From: Hemicentrotus pulcherrimus
Lineage: Eukaryota > Echinodermata > Echinoidea > Camarodonta > Strongylocentrotidae
DNA length: 14,357 nt
NCBI GenBank assembly: GCA_003118195.1
Contig: BEXV01001268.1
Coordinates: 84,870-99,226, forward strand
Direction of reading: 5' to 3'
A model generated the notes under the pieces. It was not told where the DNA came from, made no database searches, and saw only the letters and a program-made list of their open reading frames with translations. Made by a program: the position numbers and the translations under genes. Each line of letters starts with the position of its first letter. Within the stretch, counting starts at the first letter, position 1. This document shows positions 1-7,706 of this stretch, piece by piece.

Positions 1-13
1 CCCCCCCCCCCCC
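1..13. repeat. C13 homopolymer at the left edge
   Basis: Thirteen C residues open the window. A run of the same length closes it at 14343-14355. Homopolymers are common contig break points, so this may be an assembly edge. Confidence 0.9.
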
Positions 14-28
14 TTCTTTCTCTGGTCA

Positions 29-600
29 CTCATCTCCAAAGTCTATCGCGATTTTGCATTATTAATGTTATTAACTTTGAATCAACTCCTTCTGTATTCT
101 AATTTAGGGTAATTTATCTATGTAAACTCTTGTGTACACCCCTCCCCTGTATCTAATTCATAATCATGTTAATTGACGAGGATGTCAATTATTAATAATT
201 TGCCTGAAGCACATTGTTTCAGACTTATGGAGATAAATTATAGATCTATGACCTCTCATTAACTCAATCGTTTACCAACCTTCACTACCTCTCTATTGAT
301 AATTAGTTGACGAGTAATTCATTATGGATAATTAGTTCTATATTTCGATTCGCTCTTCTCCAATCTTTCTCCCTATTTTGCATATTTTAGTAACTTTGTA
401 TCCAATCTTGTTGTATTCTAATTTAAGAAGATAACTCCTTTTTTACCCACGGTGATTACTGCTGTCTGTAAGAAAGGTACATGTAAGAAAGGTACATGTA
501 TATCCATGAGGTGTCATTTTTAATGATTTGCCTGAAGCACATAGTTCCCAGACTTTAAGAGACGGAGCCTCTGATTAACTCGAGCGGTAATTAGCCATAT
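29..600. repeat. Decayed tandem repeat, two units of about 320-328 bp
   Basis: Four anchors recur in the same order. They are ctccaa/attttgcat (34 and 51, again 358 and 375), tgtattctaattta (93 and 412), tgcctgaagcacat (201 and 529) and cctctNattaactc (252 and 568). Offsets are 324, 319, 328 and 316 bases. Sequence between anchors is diverged but similar. A weak match near 685 (ctccac, offset 327) may be the start of a third, badly decayed unit. The array may continue left of the window. Confidence 0.75.
468..500. repeat. 15-bp tandem duplication
   Basis: The unit gtaagaaaggtacat occurs at 468-482 and 483-497, followed by gta. It lies inside the second unit of the larger tandem repeat and has no equivalent in the first, so it arose later. 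Confidence 0.9.
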
Positions 601-1648
601 CATGCGAGTTCATGTCTCATCTATAGCTCTCCCTTCTACACCGTCGGAACTTCCACTATTATCTAATATTTATGTCTCTCCTATCTCCACGAGTTGTCTT
701 CATTATCTTTCAAACACATCATATCTTAAAATCTAAAGGATTATTAGAACAACATTACTGCAACTGAAGAAGATACTGGAGTTATTCCCTCTCTGTTCTT
801 TTTCTCACAGGATTATCGCTAAAATATTTTACACAGGCCACTGACTTACAAATTAATGAGTGTTTTCGAAAATGTTTACGTTCAAACATGGCCTTCTCAA
901 AAAAAAACATACACCCGTTTTTCTTTATAAAAAAAGAAGATTTACAAAGTGCCCTACATGTAAAAAGTTAGTATCAAGTCATGTAGCTGTTATATTGATA
1001 ATGTAATCTTCAGAAGTTAATAATTCTTTTTCTTAAAGCCTATCTGTACTAATTTAGCCAGGAGGGATTCAACCTCCCTGCATGGTCACTGACAGATGGT
1101 TATTTCATCAAATCAGCTCTCAATTAATAAAAGAAAATGAGGACCACGGGGGACCAATGGTCGCCGATTAGGCATTGTTTGCTATATAGAGGGCGCAATT
1201 AGTTATAAGCTTTAGGATAAACTATCCGTTTGTAGTTATTGGTGTACATTATTCGTCATTTTAGACGATGCCAAATGGAAAGCTCACATGGGAATTATTG
1301 TGTTGCAATTCATTACGAAAGCATTTATGCCCGGTGATTCCGGAAACCATTCATACATATTGATGTCATGATTATTACATCACGCTTATTCATATCCTCA
1401 ATGCTATCTATATTTGATACCTGTTCGGACTACCTGAGTGCTCACTATGGATTTATGTTCTGCTATCGGCTATGCATGTTCCAAGTTCAGAGAGTAGGTC
1501 AACAGCCTTGTGATGGCTGCTAGCGTCGCTATGCGCTCAAGGCATGACATAAGTTCCCATGCCCCCCCTTCCCATTTCTACATATGCCGAGACTTCACAG
1601 AGTTTAATGTTATCGTTATACAAATTAAGGTGTTTTAAAGAAAAGTTT
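601..1648. other. AT-rich noncoding stretch, nothing recognised
   Basis: No open frame with protein-like composition, RNA gene or clear repeat was found. It is probably intron or intergenic sequence. Confidence 0.6.

Positions 1649-1683
<35 letters not shown>
1649..1683. repeat. (AG)13 microsatellite followed by a G10 run
   Basis: Alternating AG from 1649 to 1674 runs directly into ten G residues (1674-1683). It is pure purine on the + strand. Confidence 0.95.
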
Positions 1684-2273
1684 AAATGTACATCAGCATT
1701 ATCGTGAAGTCCACTTCGCATGGATTCTGAATTAATTTTCCCTCAGTCGGTTTCGTCTTTTTATTTCAAACTGTAGAAGTAAAAGTAAGATGAAAAACCG
1801 GTGTTTTATTTAATTTGAATAGAAAATAATGTCAACTTCTTAAATTTTAAGCATCTCTATGGCAACGTACAAGAAATTGAAAACTTTTAATACATGTATA
1901 TAGTGGTGTAAATAGAAATGGGGAAAAAACAGACATGGGGTGGACTTCGATTCTCCGAGACGGAAGAATAAATGCATTTGATTGGCCCCAAATATTTTTC
2001 TTTGGTATTACATACATAAAACGAGATGTAAAGGGTACATGAAGATTGTCTACATCTATACCCCACTTCTTGAAATGGCCAAAATTAAACTGATTGAATC
2101 TTTGCCCAGTAAAAAAACGTACACCATTTAGTACAAGGGTCTGAAAAACAGACGGATTGCATTCCTTTCAAGTCAATTTGACAAAATAACGGTCATTGTT
2201 TTCCCACAAAAAGATATTTTCAAGCCCTTTCGTCTTTGAGGGAAGTTCTAAGTTAGTATTATCTTTGAATTAA
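1684..2273. other. AT-rich noncoding stretch, nothing firm recognised
   Basis: No coding signal. The short inverted words tggtgta (about 1912) and tacacca (about 2120) could mark a small element, but the match is too short to call. Confidence 0.5.
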
Positions 2274-2864
2274 ATGCCGGTGTAATTTAACCCTTTGATT
2301 TTGTTTTGGCCTGCAAATGGGACATAGTACCTTTAATGTACCAATATTTTAGGATTTTAGATGAATGTGGAATCCATACCGATGACCAGTTGCCCACCTG
2401 AGTATGTACTGTATTGTGATGCTGCAATGAGTCACCTTGAGATGCGTGTTAGGTATACAGACAAATGTGTGTCTTATTTGGGATTCAGTTGAGCCGATTG
2501 GGCATGGAGAATGCTAATTTACAGCTTCCTGATTTTCTCAAGACTTGCTGAAAGATCGGGCGTACCTAGTCTTCCAGACTTGAACCTGACTTGGTCTTTT
2601 CTGTCGGAAAATTGATAATATACCCGAGGACCACATATTACCAACAATGTAGGCCTACCTACAATGTACATACCTCATATTGCAGTATGACATAATGACA
2701 GCTTTATAACAGTTGACAAAGTATGCATTTCGTAAAGAGGGATGATATTTGAGGCGTTTATGCAAGGTTACATTAGAAGCTATCAAGTTTTTTAAATTCA
2801 TGTTTCCAGTATTTTAAAATACTGGTGTACAATAAATGTGTTGTGTCAAAATCAACACCGGCAT
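2274..2864. mobile_element. Possible non-autonomous foldback/MITE-like element (about 590 bp)
   Basis: The word atgccggtgt at 2274-2283 is mirrored by its exact reverse complement acaccggcat at 2855-2864. Similarity extends weakly inward (aattt against aaatc). A 20-bp perfect palindrome lies close to the right end. From memory, ACACCGGTGT-type sequences with attttaaaat palindromes recur in echinoderm repeats. No target-site duplication was found, and a 10-bp match 590 bases apart is weak by itself. Confidence 0.3.
2806..2825. repeat. 20-bp perfect palindrome
   Basis: ccagtatttt is followed directly by its reverse complement aaaatactgg. There is no spacer and the symmetry stops at both edges. 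Confidence 0.9.
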
Positions 2865-3228
2865 CAATGTAACATTTTTAGACACTTTAGACTATAAAGC
2901 GACGGAACTAATCTGCTGACAGTTTGTAGAACGATTTGAGTCTGGTTAAGAAGACAATAACGTCAATCTTTTTCTATGCTTCCTACTTTGATTACGATCT
3001 ATTGCCATCGCTTGATCCACCACGCAGGATGATAATGTGATTCATGCAGCTAGTTCGTCCATGTTCATTTCTCATACGTTCTTCTTCAAAAAATTCTACT
3101 CCTTTGGTTATTACCAATATATACCTGGAAAGAAAATTGTAGAGTCATGCAGAGGCAAAGGGAAAAGTTCAAACACCGAGAAAACTAACTTTAAATCTAG
3201 AAGCATAAACGAGGATCATATTTAAAGA
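2865..3228. other. Noncoding stretch, nothing recognised
   Basis: A 62-codon open frame at 3037-3225 has no recognisable domain and is rejected as a gene. Confidence 0.5.
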
Positions 3229-3332
3229 GGGCCCCGTTGCACAAAGGTTTGGAATCAGTTACAAATTAGAGACAGCGATTCTGATTGGCTATTGATCAGC
3301 CTTTTAAATTATATGTGCATGCAACGACGCTC
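3229..3332. mobile_element. Short MITE-like fragment with GGCCCCGTTGCA terminus
   Basis: The left end ggccccgttgcac is roughly mirrored by gtgcatgcaacgacgc near 3315-3330 (shared core cgttgca/tgcaacg). The inside holds attctgattggctattgatc. From memory this combination is typical of a very common echinoderm inverted-repeat element whose ends read GGGCCCCGTTGCA. The right end is degenerate and no target duplication is clear. Confidence 0.45.
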
Positions 3333-4285
3333 TTGATTTGCCCTTGACATTTTGCGAGTGATTGCATCTTTTGTGATACGGGGTCCTGGGCGTTGGTCCG
3401 GGGGACATTTGAGCCAGTAGCCCCTCTCCCCCATATTAACGATATTATAAACATGGTATGCAATATAAATCTATAAATCAACGTATCTACAGACAACCAC
3501 CCCCCCCCCATCTCCTTTTCCACCCCCTTAAAATGGCGGAGGGGCGGATTTTCAGGTATGATGCTATTCTACATGTCAACGAAGATTATGGAGAACATCA
3601 TTATTGGATGAAATTTTATAATATAGAAAATATCGTTCGCTCCTATGCTTTGTTTTAAACTAAAAATGCAAATCGATGAACTACAGGCCCCTACGTATTA
3701 TGTGATTGGGTAGAAAAATGGTGTATGGTCACATTATTTTTGATTTTTCATGAAACAATGAGTTTTTTAATATGACACATTTTGTAACCATTATCTGGAA
3801 ACTTTGGATTATTAAAATGCGGCTGTCTCATTTGTTTTTTTCGCTTTTGAAACAATGGTACGAAAAGTGTACAAGATGTTTTTTGTTTTAATGAATAAAA
3901 ATTAAAATGCAGTGAATGGGGTAGACCTGTTTTTACAGTCATACATCCCTGGTTATATCCGTCGATCTATTTGTGATTCTAATCAACTACAATCATGTAT
4001 GTTCCATGCGGGGAGGACGTTGCCCTTTCAGCTTAGATCAACAGGGAAATTGGAACGATAATTCGTTCAAGGTACCAGTCTCTAATTATATTTTCACTCC
4101 AAAAAATACAACACGATTCGTCACGTGAGCTTTCACTGCTAATTAGCGGCTCTACTGCGAGATTGCTAAAGTCACTGTATTTCTTTCGGTTTTTTAACTT
4201 ATGTTGGAAAATATATTTTTAAAAACAAATCGGAATGGTGCAGGTCACACTTCTGCAACATGAGGTGACACGGATGGTTGGTGAT
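3333..4285. other. Noncoding stretch with a C10 run
   Basis: A C10 homopolymer lies at 3500-3509. The open frames here (for example 3458-3658 on + and 3748-3942 on -) have no protein-like features. Nothing else was recognised. Confidence 0.5.
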
Positions 4286-4337
4286 GGTGGGGGAGGGGTA
4301 TTTACCAGCACGACTAATACACACCCCCTCCCCCACC
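4286..4337. repeat. Purine/pyrimidine inverted repeat (13-15 bp arms)
   Basis: ggtgggggagggg-t at 4286-4299 faces accccctcccccacc at 4323-4337. They are complementary apart from one extra base, with a loop of about 23 nt. The palindrome acttgatcaagt follows at 4340-4351. Confidence 0.8.
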
Positions 4338-4351
4338 TCACTTGATCAAGT

Positions 4352-5094
4352 CCTTTAAATAATAGCCTTTTAAGTGGTGCTTGGGTCTCTTCCACCATTC
4401 TGTCTATTTGTTTTAGGAAACTGAATCACATGCGACCGTTTTTGCAGCCCTCACTAAAACAGTTGTTTTCTATAACTTAAAGTGGTAAATTACAACAGCT
4501 AAAAGAGAAAGATATGTTATTCTGAAAATGATTTATAATGAAAAATTTTAAAGGGGGAAAGTGGAAAACATATGCGAATGGAAAAAATATCCTCGGTCCC
4601 GTTATTAGTCACGCTATTTTGTACTAATTCAATCATATTACAGAAGAAAGAAAATCACAAAATACGATTTTTTAAAAGAAAGAATTGTTATGAGTCAGAC
4701 ATTCAAAGGCGATGATAACTAACATTATAAGCTGTAGTGTGTCTAGACGACTACATTATGTAGAGATCAACATTTTAATCTTACATTTTATCCAACCATC
4801 TAATAGTCAATTTCCTCCGCCGTTTCGGTAAGGGAAGAAACTGACATACTTCTCTCCTCTTATACCGACTATCGGTCAAAATAGAAGTCAGCTCACGACA
4901 GAGAGAAGTTTACTTTCACGATTGTCAAAGACCCTTTCCGCGAGATTAAAGCTGTTTTGCGGTGTGGCACTGAGTAGCCAGTTTCATGAATAGCTGTTTT
5001 GCATGAAACGTTTGAGATTAAGTTTCAATTTTTTTATTTTTTTAAATAAATATTTTGTGCATGTTAATAGATTTCAGAATTTGAATTGTAAAGA
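4352..5094. other. Noncoding stretch upstream of the receptor exon (probably intron)
   Basis: It precedes the acceptor and shows no Ig-like coding. It holds an 8-bp stem with 13-nt loop (gtttcatg 4981-4988, catgaaac 5002-5009). It also holds a direct repeat of agctgttttgc at 4950-4960 and 4992-5002, the second copy overlapping that hairpin loop. Confidence 0.5.
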
Positions 5095-5117
5095 TTTTTT
5101 TTTTTTTGGGGGGGGGG
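5095..5117. repeat. T13-G10 homopolymer junction
   Basis: Thirteen T residues (5095-5107) run directly into ten G residues (5108-5117), about 90 bases upstream of the splice acceptor. Confidence 0.95.
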
Positions 5118-5170
5118 AATTATTATAAGTTTATGTTCATGGATTCTGCATCGGTTCAACTATTTCCTAA

Positions 5171-5206
5171 TTTGCTTCTATTTTTTGTTTTCTTCTTGAC
5201 ATCCAG
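5171..5206 (+). other. 3' splice site (polypyrimidine tract and CAG acceptor) of the receptor's last exon
   Basis: A T/C-rich stretch ends in gacatccag directly before the coding frame. The frame is closed upstream by TAA at 5168-5170, so translation must enter between there and the Ig motif. The CAG at 5204-5206 is the only good acceptor in that gap. It gives a phase-0 junction, with the first full codon at 5207. The intron thus splits the Ig domain just before the B strand. Confidence 0.8.
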
Positions 5207-6553
5207 GTGGGCGACACTGTTGACATGGTGTGCACATCAGAGGGCGGTAATCCTATTCCTGACCTGACCTGGTTTCGAGGCGAGGAGGAGCTGGAGGAGA
5301 ACGAAGGTCTCCGATACGCAGTCCATCGTCAGATCCTACGACCACAAGACACCAACATCCAGTACACGTGCTTGATGCGAGGTCCTATGACCACCACAAG
5401 AAAGACATGTTCCATTCGACCGATGGATGTACCCCCTGAAGTCCAGATAGAGCCATCGGTCAACTCTGTTAAGGTCGGAGCAAAGGCCACATTCACCTGT
5501 GCTCTGATGAGTACCAACAATGTAGGTGTGAGGGGTTACTCCTGGAACGTGGAACCATCGGTAACGGACATGCATCAAAGCTCTCCTGGCAGGATGCAGC
5601 TGATGCATAGTGACAGGGTTCTGGAGATACAGGACATTCGCGAGGAGGATGCCAATACCTTGGTGACTTGCCAGGCACAGACTACCAATGGAGAGTTGCT
5701 GACAGGTACGGCCACGTTAGTCATTCTGGTTGAGCCGACGGGGATGACTACCGATAGTCCAGACATAACGACGGTTGTGTCTCACGGTGGTGATGCAATG
5801 GGCACGGATGAGACCGACTGGCAAAGAGCAATGATGCCGACACAGGAAGGCACTGAGTTTCCAAACATCGATGAGCGTGATGGCTACAACGACGCTGGCG
5901 TCACTGTTGGTATGAAACCCAAATTCCCAGCATTCCTTACCGGAAGGACATTCATCATGACTTCTGCTGCAGCAGGAGCATTCATCCTCATCCTCATCAT
6001 CGTCATCATCGTCATCGTCAAAGTTGTCCGACGACGGAACGGCAAAAGAATCCCGATCACGACGCCCATCACGGTGATGGAGCATGGAGGCAATGATGCC
6101 TATGCGACCATCCTTGAGATGAAACGCAAGACGGGGAGCACCTACAAAGGATCATCCACGCTGCCAATCCTCAAGTCCGAACGCAAGATTGGTCTTCCAG
6201 ACATGATGAGAGGCGGCAGTAGCCTCTCCCTGGCAGCTCGCAGCGCAACAGCAAGGGGGCAGACCACCGAACGCTCACCACTCTATGCTAAACCTGAGAA
6301 AATCCGAAGCAGCAAACATGGACTGTTTGGAGATTCGAAGAAAGATAGTCTGGTAGAATCCGCGGAGGAACCAGGTGTCACGGAATCCTCCAAAGATGGT
6401 GATCAGGAGAAGAAGACAAAGGAAGTCTCGAATCTTAATGCTGAGGGCTTAATCTATGCCGATCTTGTTCTAGAGGATAAGGAGAAATCAAAAAGAATTT
6501 CGACGAAAAAGGGAACGCAGTATGCCAGCATTATACCGTCGGGGAAACCATGA
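5207..6553 (+). CDS. 3'-terminal coding exon of an Ig-superfamily type I membrane receptor with ITIM/ITSM tail (partial, 5' exons missing)
   Basis: The open frame encodes 448 residues from the splice acceptor to TGA. The first codon, GTG, is read as an internal Val: an in-frame stop lies at 5168 and the exon opens in mid-domain, so no start codon is expected here. Domain order: truncated Ig domain (1-70; C9, W22 and C55 in QYTC, extra C68); complete Ig domain (77-175; C98, W113, C155 in VTC with Val where Tyr is usual); acidic Thr-rich stalk (176-248); transmembrane helix (249-271); basic stop-transfer KVVRRR; cytoplasmic tail (272-448). Both Ig domains have Asp seven residues before the F-strand Cys, as in nectin/Kirrel-like C2 domains. 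Tail tyrosines are Y299 (YATI), Y313, Y360 (YAKP), Y417 (LIYADL, ITIM) and Y439 (TQYASI, ITSM-like). By family knowledge it would be a cell-surface receptor recruiting SH2 phosphatases; ligand and orthologue are unknown. No N-glycosylation sequon is visible. The exon is clearly more GC-rich than its flanks. Confidence 0.9.
   Translation: MGDTVDMVCTSEGGNPIPDLTWFRGEEELEENEGLRYAVHRQILRPQDTNIQYTCLMRGPMTTTRKTCSIRPMDVPPEVQIEPSVNSVKVGAKATFTCALMSTNNVGVRGYSWNVEPSVTDMHQSSPGRMQLMHSDRVLEIQDIREEDANTLVTCQAQTTNGELLTGTATLVILVEPTGMTTDSPDITTVVSHGGDAMGTDETDWQRAMMPTQEGTEFPNIDERDGYNDAGVTVGMKPKFPAFLTGRTFIMTSAAAGAFILILIIVIIVIVKVVRRRNGKRIPITTPITVMEHGGNDAYATILEMKRKTGSTYKGSSTLPILKSERKIGLPDMMRGGSSLSLAARSATARGQTTERSPLYAKPEKIRSSKHGLFGDSKKDSLVESAEEPGVTESSKDGDQEKKTKEVSNLNAEGLIYADLVLEDKEKSKRISTKKGTQYASIIPSGKP
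5982..6020 (+). repeat. Trinucleotide (TCA/TCC/TCG)n microsatellite within the transmembrane-coding sequence
   Basis: Thirteen consecutive TCN triplets, read in the coding frame as ATC, CTC and GTC codons, give the alternating Ile/Leu/Val core of the transmembrane helix (residues 260-271). On the other strand the same repeat reads as a run of Asp codons, which explains a spurious antisense open frame there. A 12-bp palindrome, ctgctgcagcag, lies just upstream at 5964-5975 and codes part of the small-residue SAAAGA segment. Confidence 0.85.
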
Positions 6554-6890
6554 GATCGGAGTTGCATGTACATCTTTAAATGTAATCCACGTTTATCGTT
6601 AGATGTACTGGTTAATTAAATGTCAGCTTTGAACTTTAATCTCGACATGACTCGTTATATTGGTCGGTAAATTTTATAAAAGGACTTTCATTTCAGATTC
6701 CAATATGCGCAACTGAAAATTGTCATAATCCTCAGAAAGGTGATTCCATTTTTCATGACTATTCATCTTAAATTAGTTTCTGGTCCTTTTCTGGTAGTCC
6801 ATATATCAATGGGAACTTCTAAATTGATTCATTGACAAACAATTTCAGGATAAACTTATAATGCTAAAATCACATTATAAAATACACCAA

Positions 6891-6896
6891 AATAAA
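6891..6896 (+). terminator. Proximal polyadenylation signal AATAAA
   Basis: A canonical hexamer 338 bases after the stop codon. It is followed by moderately T-rich sequence. Use of this site would give a short 3' UTR without the Pumilio-type motifs. Confidence 0.35.
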
Positions 6897-6971
6897 TGAA
6901 GTTACCTTTAGGCCGTAATCTCAGCGCTGCTATAATATTTTTCGCCAGTTTCGTTGCATCTGTACTTTTCT

Positions 6972-7036
6972 TGTAAATAGCTCTGCAGTATGGTTATCCC
7001 ATGTACATGTATATTTCTGTAATAATAATGTAAATA
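6972..7036 (+). promoter_or_regulatory. Pair of Pumilio-type response elements (UGUAAAUA)
   Basis: TGTAAATA occurs at 6972-6979 and again at 7029-7036. Both match the established Pumilio/PUF consensus UGUANAUA. They lie in the candidate 3' UTR between the proximal and distal poly(A) signals, so only the longer mRNA would carry them. The motif is short and AT-rich, so chance occurrence is possible. Confidence 0.35.
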
Positions 7037-7133
7037 GTATTCATTTTTGTAAGAACTAAATGCTGGTTCATTTGAAAACCAAGTACTCGTTGATGCTGGG
7101 GATTTGTTTACATTCCCCAATGACGGATAATAC

Positions 7134-7144
7134 AATAAAATAAA
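7134..7144 (+). terminator. Distal polyadenylation signal, two overlapping AATAAA
   Basis: The sequence aataaaataaa contains two hexamers overlapping by one base. A T/G-rich stretch (gtttggttatagatgtagtt) lies about 15-35 bases downstream, as expected for a cleavage-stimulation element. I judge this the better of the two candidate ends. Confidence 0.5.
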
Positions 7145-7253
7145 CAGCGCCAACTAACGTTTGGTTATAGATGTAGTTATACATTTCTTGTCTGTGCCCT
7201 CTTTTCAAATATATCTATGTATGAATAATGGCTGTCTGTCTGTCCCCTCGAAT

Positions 7254-7258
<5 letters not shown>

Positions 7259-7305
<47 letters not shown>
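7259..7305. repeat. (CT)23 microsatellite opening a pyrimidine-rich tract to about 7420
   Basis: Uninterrupted CT from 7259 to 7304, then looser C/T-rich sequence to about 7420. It produces long Ser/Leu-rich open frames that are artefacts. Confidence 0.95.
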
Positions 7306-7307
<2 letters not shown>

Positions 7308-7420
7308 TTCCTACTGCTCCTAATTTCTAATCCTCACCCTTTCTCCCTTTCTTTCTCTGTCTCTCTTGCTTTATTCTCCCCTCTCCCTTCACTCATTTCT
7401 CTATCCTCAGCTCCCTCTCC

Positions 7421-7643
7421 AGGCACGTGGCCCCCAACAATTTTTAGACCCCTTTTTTACCTCGATCGATTACATGTATGTACCGCCCCCAAAAAAAACA
7501 ACAAAACAAAACAAAACAAAACAAAACAAAACATCAAACTCTGGCTACGGTGGGGCGTAACCTGCAGGCACGTAGCCACGGCGGGATGGGGTGAACTTTT
7601 TGAGACCCCTTTTTTTAATACCTCTATCGATTACATGTATGTG
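7421..7643. repeat. Diverged duplicated module flanking a (CAAAA)n array
   Basis: Copy A (7421-7481) and copy B (7566-7643) share aggcacgtRgcc, then tttNNagacccctttttt, then tcgattacatgtatgt in the same order. Copy B carries about 15 extra bases in the middle. The (CAAAA)n array lies between them. Part of the spacer is inverted relative to copy B: tggctacg at 7542-7549 against cgtagcca at 7571-7578. Likely a locally duplicated fragment of a dispersed repeat. Confidence 0.7.
7491..7533. repeat. A8 followed by a (CAAAA)n pentanucleotide array
   Basis: Eight A residues (7491-7498) lead into repeating caaaa units up to about 7533. It may be an expanded A-rich tail. Confidence 0.9.
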
Positions 7644-7678
7644 NTTAATGCTCTTTTAGCCATTATGTAACTGTTCTT

Positions 7679-7706
7679 GCAAGGATTCTTACCAGTAAGT
7701 CCTTGC
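7679..7706. repeat. Small imperfect hairpin
   Basis: gcaagga at 7679-7685 pairs with tccttgc at 7700-7706. An inner ctta/taag pairing follows, with a 2-base bulge. No RNA family is recognised. Confidence 0.5.

Larger units (their letters stand above)
6554..7160 (+). other. Candidate 3' UTR of the Ig receptor
   Basis: AT-rich noncoding sequence follows the TGA at 6551-6553. No further coding potential or splice structure is evident. It holds AATAAA at 6891 and two overlapping AATAAA copies at 7134-7144. A T/G-rich stretch after about 7158 would suit a downstream cleavage element. Two UGUAAAUA motifs lie between the signals. The exact 3' end cannot be fixed without transcript data. Confidence 0.55.

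Noticed and set aside
2380..2600. Segment with somewhat higher GC, checked as a missing Ig exon
   Set aside because: Short frames broken by stops, and no Cys-Trp-Cys pattern in any frame I read.
3037..3225. 62-codon + strand frame as a possible upstream receptor exon
   Set aside because: No Ig cysteine/tryptophan pattern, no signal peptide and no convincing splice sites.
5329..5766. Several other antisense frames inside the receptor exon
   Set aside because: Shadows of a GC-rich coding exon with no domain of their own.
5717..6085. Antisense 122-codon open frame with a run of Asp residues, opposite the receptor exon
   Set aside because: It is the reverse reading of the ATC/CTC/GTC repeat and the surrounding coding exon. 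The + strand has clear Ig, membrane and ITIM features.
6670..6680. TATAAAA word as a promoter
   Set aside because: It lies in the candidate 3' UTR of the receptor in AT-rich DNA, with no downstream gene.
7161..7670. 169-codon frame, Ser/Leu-rich then Lys/Asn-rich
   Set aside because: It runs through (CT)23, (CAAAA)n and an ambiguous base. It is repeat translation, not protein.
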